Shown here: in pieces, positions 59,685 to 64,000 of the stretch
How positions within the stretch are numbered: the stretch's first letter is position 1
How the letters are laid out: every line of letters starts with the position of its first letter
Assembly: GCA_030737875.1 (NCBI GenBank)
Contig: JASFAX010000020.1
Coordinates: forward strand, 29,154,688-29,218,687
Origin: Allium sativum
Taxonomy: Eukaryota; Streptophyta; Magnoliopsida; Asparagales; Amaryllidaceae
Direction of reading: 5' to 3'
Length of the DNA: 64,000 nucleotides
Translations under genes and position numbers: made by a program
Notes under the pieces: generated by a model
Database searches by the model: none
The model's input: only the letters and a program-made list of their open reading frames with translations
What the model was told of the DNA's origin: nothing

Positions 59685-60764
59685 TGATGGCATGCTTTTT
59701 AGTCATAGCTGTCACACGTGAAATCTCTAGTAAACAATACGTTCGAGTATTGGGAATACCGTCAGAAGACAGGAAGCAATTTGGTTGAAGTCGCATCACA
59801 AACAAAGAATAGCCCGAGACTCTTATAGGAGGACCTCTTTTGGTATCGAAAACATCAATTATGGAGCTATGCTCCATAACTCTAGTAGCTCTCTGAATCA
59901 GCTTCAAGTCAAGCTTTCATTTGGGTAAAACGGACTTACGGTTTGGAAGTTACGCCCATTTCCGTGAATGCATGCAGAACCGAAAACATGGATTTTGGCA
60001 ATTGACTTAGAGCACATAACCCCTCAGATCGGATCGTCGTCACCGATTCGGGTCGGACAACTAGATCGGGTCGGGTTTTGACCCTTCATACATCATTATA
60101 GCTTAGCATTCACTCTAGCATTTCCGGTTTGGATCGAAGGAAGAGAACTCGATCCCCAACAGCACCTCGGTTCGGTTTAGCCTCATCCGACCCAAGCCGC
60201 CGGGCAGCTCCCGCTCGAATAGGTTATTTGGCCGATTCTTGAGGCATTTTCTACAACTACTTCCGTGGGATGAACGCCACCTCGCATAGCACGATCTGGA
60301 GAGGTTTTCTCCCCTTTTTGCACTACATTTCAAGATTAAAGGGATGCCCTCCATGAGGCATCCGAACCAAATCTCCGTAGAGCCTCTCTACAACTATAAG
60401 CACACCACTCGAAGGCAAATGAAAGGATCTTTTGGCTTTAACTCCTTACGTCTTCCACCATTGCTCTCTGCAAAACATTTTCAGCAGCCAAGGATCCAAA
60501 TTCCACACTACAACATGAGGATTTCGTGTATAATATTCATTTTTCTCAATTCTTTTTCATTGTAAACACGAGGACTCTGTGTATAAACCTACAGAATTGT
60601 ACTTGTAACTTCTTAGGATTTAATAGGTGATAAAGTGGACATAGGCTTGGCTTGAGCCGAACCACTATAAAAATCTCGTGTGTCTCCTCTTATTTTACTG
60701 TTTTTTTTGCATTCTGTGATCTGTGATTTGCATATGGGTGTTAGGCCCAAATTTCGGTTTAACA
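59685..60764 (+). repeat. Array LTR 10
   Basis: A 1080-bp LTR. Its first bases are TGATGGCATGC, two changes from the consensus. The inverted repeat TTATGGAGC-TAT-GCTCCATAA (59849-59869) is perfect, with both arms changed relative to TTACGGAGC/GCTCCGTAA. The G-box is degraded (CATGAG), and the TATA region is CTATAAGCACACC near 60396. Confidence 0.92.
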
Positions 60765-60847
60765 TTTTGGCACGCCAGGAAGGTGGCACACGATACAACT
60801 TCAGTTTCTAGCTTGATAAGGAATCGGATTGTTGGTCTATTGGGTAA

Positions 60848-62615
60848 ATGGCAATCAAAAGGAAGAAAACTGGAACTTCCTCTCATGCTGGGGACGTTGA
60901 TGTTGAAGGCACGAGGAATGAGAACAGCCATGAGGCTTCCTTTCATGTAAATCCATCGGCATTCTTAACCAGAGACGAAATGGACGGTGTTCTCACTGAA
61001 CTAAGAGCTCAAATGGCAAGGAAAGACGATCTCCCCAGGAAGTGACAGGAGATGATCGACGGATTCTTCGCTTGGATGGAAGGCAGGCCGAGCGGCAATA
61101 ATCAGATCACTGGGAACAATGTTACGCGGATAGGAGCTGCGATGGAATCAGCCCTAGCAGGGGCAACCATCCAGGTCGGTTCGGGCCCGATCCGAACTGC
61201 AAGGGAGCTAAATTCAAGTGAACTCGGGGCCAATCCCCCTCAACAACTCGCAGCCTCAACAATTAACCTTTTGGATTGAAACGTCACTAGAAGCACATGC
61301 CTGGCATGACCAACATCCACTCTGGTTTGGATAGGAAATACAACAACACAACACTGAAATGGAACGCAACAGGTAAATTACCACGAACCCGTTCGAGTCG
61401 AGCACAATGAACCAGGACGGTTCGGAGCCTCCGACCCAAACCGAACCTCCGATCCGAACCGGATCACACTCCAAGCACCCAATGATTTTCCGAACTCCTC
61501 TGGAATAAATACGGGGGGCGCTAGCTTAGATTTTGGCAGCTTGCAACAGCTTTTCGAAGGTGATCGGCTTGCTAATCTCATTGAACGCCTCTCGGGAGGC
61601 TGCACTTATCAAAGTGACAAGGATGATGTTAATCACAATCCATTCACACAGGAAATCAGGAATTCTTGCAATCTCCCAGATTTCAAACTTCCAAAACTGG
61701 AGCCCTATAATGGCAGGACGGATCCTACTGTGCATCTAATGCGCTAAAAACGACATACAGAAGTTCAATCGGCATCGGAAAAAGTAATGGATGAGTGTTT
61801 TCCCGTCTTTCTGAACGATATAGCAGCTATATGTATTCGACAACAAGAAACAGAATCGATCAACAACTGGAACATGTTGGTCGCAAGCTTCATTGAACAG
61901 TTTCGGGTCCACATTGCTCGACCCAAGAATGTAGTGTCACTCACTTCAATCAGGCAGATACCTAGAGAAACTCTGCGCTCATTTTCGGAATGGTTCAACG
62001 TTGCAGCAGCATCGGTTGATCGGCCTAAGCTATCAATGGTATTGATGGCAGCAATATCCGGCATTCTGGACAAGTCGAAGTTCAACAAATCCTTATACTC
62101 AGGCCCACCACGGAATCTCACCGAATTCTACCTTGAATCGGATAGATTTCCGTGTGAAGGATGCGATGTCCAAAAAGAAAATTCTCTATGTCAACATGCT
62201 TAAAGACGGAGGACCGTCTAATTCTGGAAAAGGAAAGGTGAAAGCTGCTGTCAAGAATGACCGCAACGCTCAGCCCTGGAGAGGGTCCAAATAAGAAAAG
62301 TAAATTAAACTCAATTCTACGCTGACTTACATTTACATGGACACAAACGGTGCCATCCCCTACCCAAAGCCTCCTAGAAGAGAGCCATCGCAAAGAGAAC
62401 ACGATTCGAGAAAGCATTGCATATTCCATGATATGGACGGTCATGACACAAATGACTGTAGCCATTTGCGAGATCTAACTGAGGAACGAGTTAGACGCGG
62501 AGAGCTACAGATGTATGTGAAACAACCAACAGCGCCTGGACCCGCGCTGCCACCATCTGCTCCTCGGAGAGGGAACGACCCTGGATCGAGATCTCGAGGG
62601 CTCATCATTAATTGA
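60848..62615 (+). pseudogene. gag: Gag of array unit 10
   Basis: Complete in extent, from ATGGCAATCAAAAGG to TGA 62613-62615. An in-frame TGA at 61043-61045 follows 65 open codons. The linker stays open to 61279. The capsid region 61787-62203 is open but shifts frame near 62160. The C-terminus 62337-62615 carries an intact H-C-I-F-H-D-M-D-G-H-D-T-N-D-C. It best represents the domain order of the family. Confidence 0.84.
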
Positions 62616-62819
62616 TATGGATTGGATCACTTTACATTTCCTGCATTTCTTATGATTTAAGATATGTTTCTTTGCTTTCTTTAGGTTTTTCGATTGACTA
62701 AATCGTAGTGCACACATACGGGGTTAGGATTTATCCCTAAGGTGTGCTCTGGACTCGATGACAAACCAATCAGGATTTGCTTTGGTTTTGTACTTCGAAT
62801 TGAATAAGGAAGGATTTTC

Positions 62820-63305
62820 CGAGCATTGATTATGTTTGGCAAATTTAAATGTCATGTCAGGTTGTGGCAGTATTCTCAATCTTAATTAAAGTATGGCTAG
62901 AACTTATCTCGAAATCCTAGGTACAGATTGTGCCTAGGGACGGACTATCTTGTCGGGCTTTGGCAAGTATAGGTCTATTTCAGTATGAGTATGCATTATA
63001 CTCCACTAAATTTTTAAATATGGATTATACTCGGGAACAACGAATGGTCTTATTAATATTTGTCAAATGAACTCAATAAAACTTGAATATGGCTTATCCT
63101 CAGTTTGAACTTCTCGGTATGGCTTGTGCCTGGAAGATTAGGTCCCTCGCGAGGTTTTGGCAGGATGGTTTAACGTCCTTCGAGTATGATTTATGCTCTA
63201 TCGGATGCCTAAGCATGGTTTATGCTTGAAAGTGTGATCAGCTTTGTCAGGTTTTGGCATAACCATTTGCTTTCTTTTCTTTGCAGGTATGGTTTATACA
63301 TGCAG
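62820..63305 (+). repeat. Hairpin-bearing 98-bp tandem repeat, unit 10 (reference copy)
   Basis: Cores at 62823, 62891, 62921, 62989, 63018, 63087, 63117, 63184, 63213 and 63287 (steps 68, 30, 68, 29, 69, 30, 67, 29, 74). Each core is an inverted repeat of about 5-8 bp around a five-base loop: GAGTAT-GCATT-ATACTC (62987), GAGTAT-GATTT-ATGCTC (63182), AAGCAT-GGTTT-ATGCTT (63211). Between cores a second conserved word recurs once per period, close to TTGTCAGGNTTTGGCA. The segment follows the gag stop and precedes the purine tract, and no reading frame is shared between units. Function unknown. Confidence 0.87.
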
Positions 63306-63393
63306 CTTGTAGGACCGAAGTGGCCTTGGATTTCTTGGATTATTCATAAGACACCTTCCTTCGGTAAGCAAGATATGTTCTTGGAGGCAAAAT

Positions 63394-64000
63394 TGTTAAC
63401 ATGCTTTTTAGTCAAAGCTGTCGCATGTGAAATCTCTGGTAAACAATACGTTCAAGTATTTTGAATACAGTCAGAAGACAGGAAGCAATTTGGTTGAAGT
63501 CTCATCACAAGCAAAGAATAACTCGAAACCCCTATCAAACGACCTCCTTTGGGCCAGAAAACAACAATTACAGAGCTTAACTCCGTAACTCTAATAACCC
63601 TATGAATCAGCTTCAATTCGAGCTTTCGTTTGGGAAAAACGGACTTACGGTTTGGAAGTTATGCCCATTTCAGTGAACACATGCAGAACAGGAAACTTGG
63701 AATTTGGGAATTGACTTGGAGCAAATAACACCTTCGATCGGATCATCGTCTCCAGTTCGGGTCGGACAATTGGATCCGGTCGGGTTTCGACCTTGCGTAC
63801 CTTAGTATAGCTAGGTATTCACTCTGGCACATCCGGTACGGATTAGAAGAAGGGAACATGATCCCCAACAGCACCTCAGTTCGATTTAGCCTCATCCGAC
63901 CTGACCCGCCTGGCATCTCCCTCACGAACAGCTTGTTTGACCAATTCTTGAGGCATTATCTACCCTTACTTGCATGGGATGAATGCCACCTCGGATAGCA
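63394..64000 (+). repeat. Array LTR 11, cut by the window end
   Basis: Starts TGTTAACATGC after CTTGGAGGCAAAAT, the same variant tract as LTR 4. The inverted repeat near 63565-63587 is mismatched. The window ends before its TATA box, so the array continues. Confidence 0.92.

Larger units (their letters stand above)
23964..64000 (+). repeat. Tandem array of a gag-only LTR retrotransposon (about 3.7-kb unit)
   Basis: LTR starts (TGTTGACATGC or variants) fall at 27116, 30816, 34505, 38175, 41222, 44892, 48188, 55978, 59685 and 63394. Unaltered spacings are 3670-3709 bp. Shorter spacings are explained by deletions, and the 7790-bp spacing by a 4428-bp CACTA insertion plus a deletion. Every LTR is followed by a primer site, a gag pseudogene and a noncoding hairpin segment leading into the next purine tract and LTR. 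Neighbouring units share the LTR between them, with no host DNA or target duplication in between. Both ends of the array are open or truncated in this window. All units lack protease and polymerase. Confidence 0.93.

Noticed and set aside
24489..63393. Array as a cluster of tandemly duplicated host genes
   Set aside because: Each repeat has LTR ends, primer site, TATA box and purine tract in retrotransposon order, and the protein has a Gag capsid and knuckle pattern.

Overview
This window is seed-plant nuclear DNA, probably heterochromatic, made almost entirely of nested transposable elements. The evidence is chromovirus-type Ty3/gypsy pol domains, primer-binding sites matching initiator-methionine tRNA, a Tat-lineage-like gag with a FHxxxGHDTxxC knuckle, a CACTA transposon, and long AT-rich LTRs. 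I see no intact host gene, rRNA, tRNA or CRISPR array. Nearly every reading frame is broken, often by C-to-T or G-to-A changes (CAG to TAG, TGG to TAG, CACGTG to CATGTG), as expected of old methylated repeats. The host species cannot be named from this sequence.

Left part (1-23963), a nest of three LTR elements. Element A (937-12206) is an 11.3-kb chromodomain-bearing Ty3/gypsy element, probably Tekay/Del lineage, with about 3.1-kb LTRs and a decayed gag-pol. It lies inside the LTR of a related element B (1-936 plus 12207-13514), with target duplication ATATG/ATAAG. LTR B ends at 13514 against an LTR of element C, which runs on the minus strand. Element C is non-autonomous: LTRs of more than 4 kb around a 1.5-kb internal region with no recognisable coding.

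Right part (about 23964 to the window end), a head-to-tail array of a gag-only LTR element. The order is LTR-internal-LTR-internal, with about 3.7 kb per unit. Ten internal domains and eleven LTRs (the first and last incomplete) are visible, and the array continues past the window. Each LTR is about 1.08 kb (TGTTGACATGC...TCTAACA) with a TATA box and, in some copies, a G-box. Each internal domain has a TGGCGCGCC-like primer site, one Tat-type gag pseudogene without protease or polymerase, and about 0.77 kb of 3' noncoding DNA.

That noncoding DNA holds the most unusual structure I found: about five diverged copies of a 98-bp tandem repeat. Each copy carries two short hairpins (stem about 6-9 bp, loop mostly GGNTT) spaced alternately about 30 and 68 bp, and the stems show paired substitutions between copies and between units.

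One array LTR (48188-53695) is split by a 4.4-kb non-autonomous CACTA element (48995-53422, target duplication AAA). The CACTA element has ACAACGGTGG/CCACCGTTGT subterminal repeats, two putative minus-strand exons in phase with each other (one with a weak SINA/RING-like cysteine-histidine pattern), a GC-rich island built of repeated hairpins, and a 104-bp AT-rich tandem repeat.
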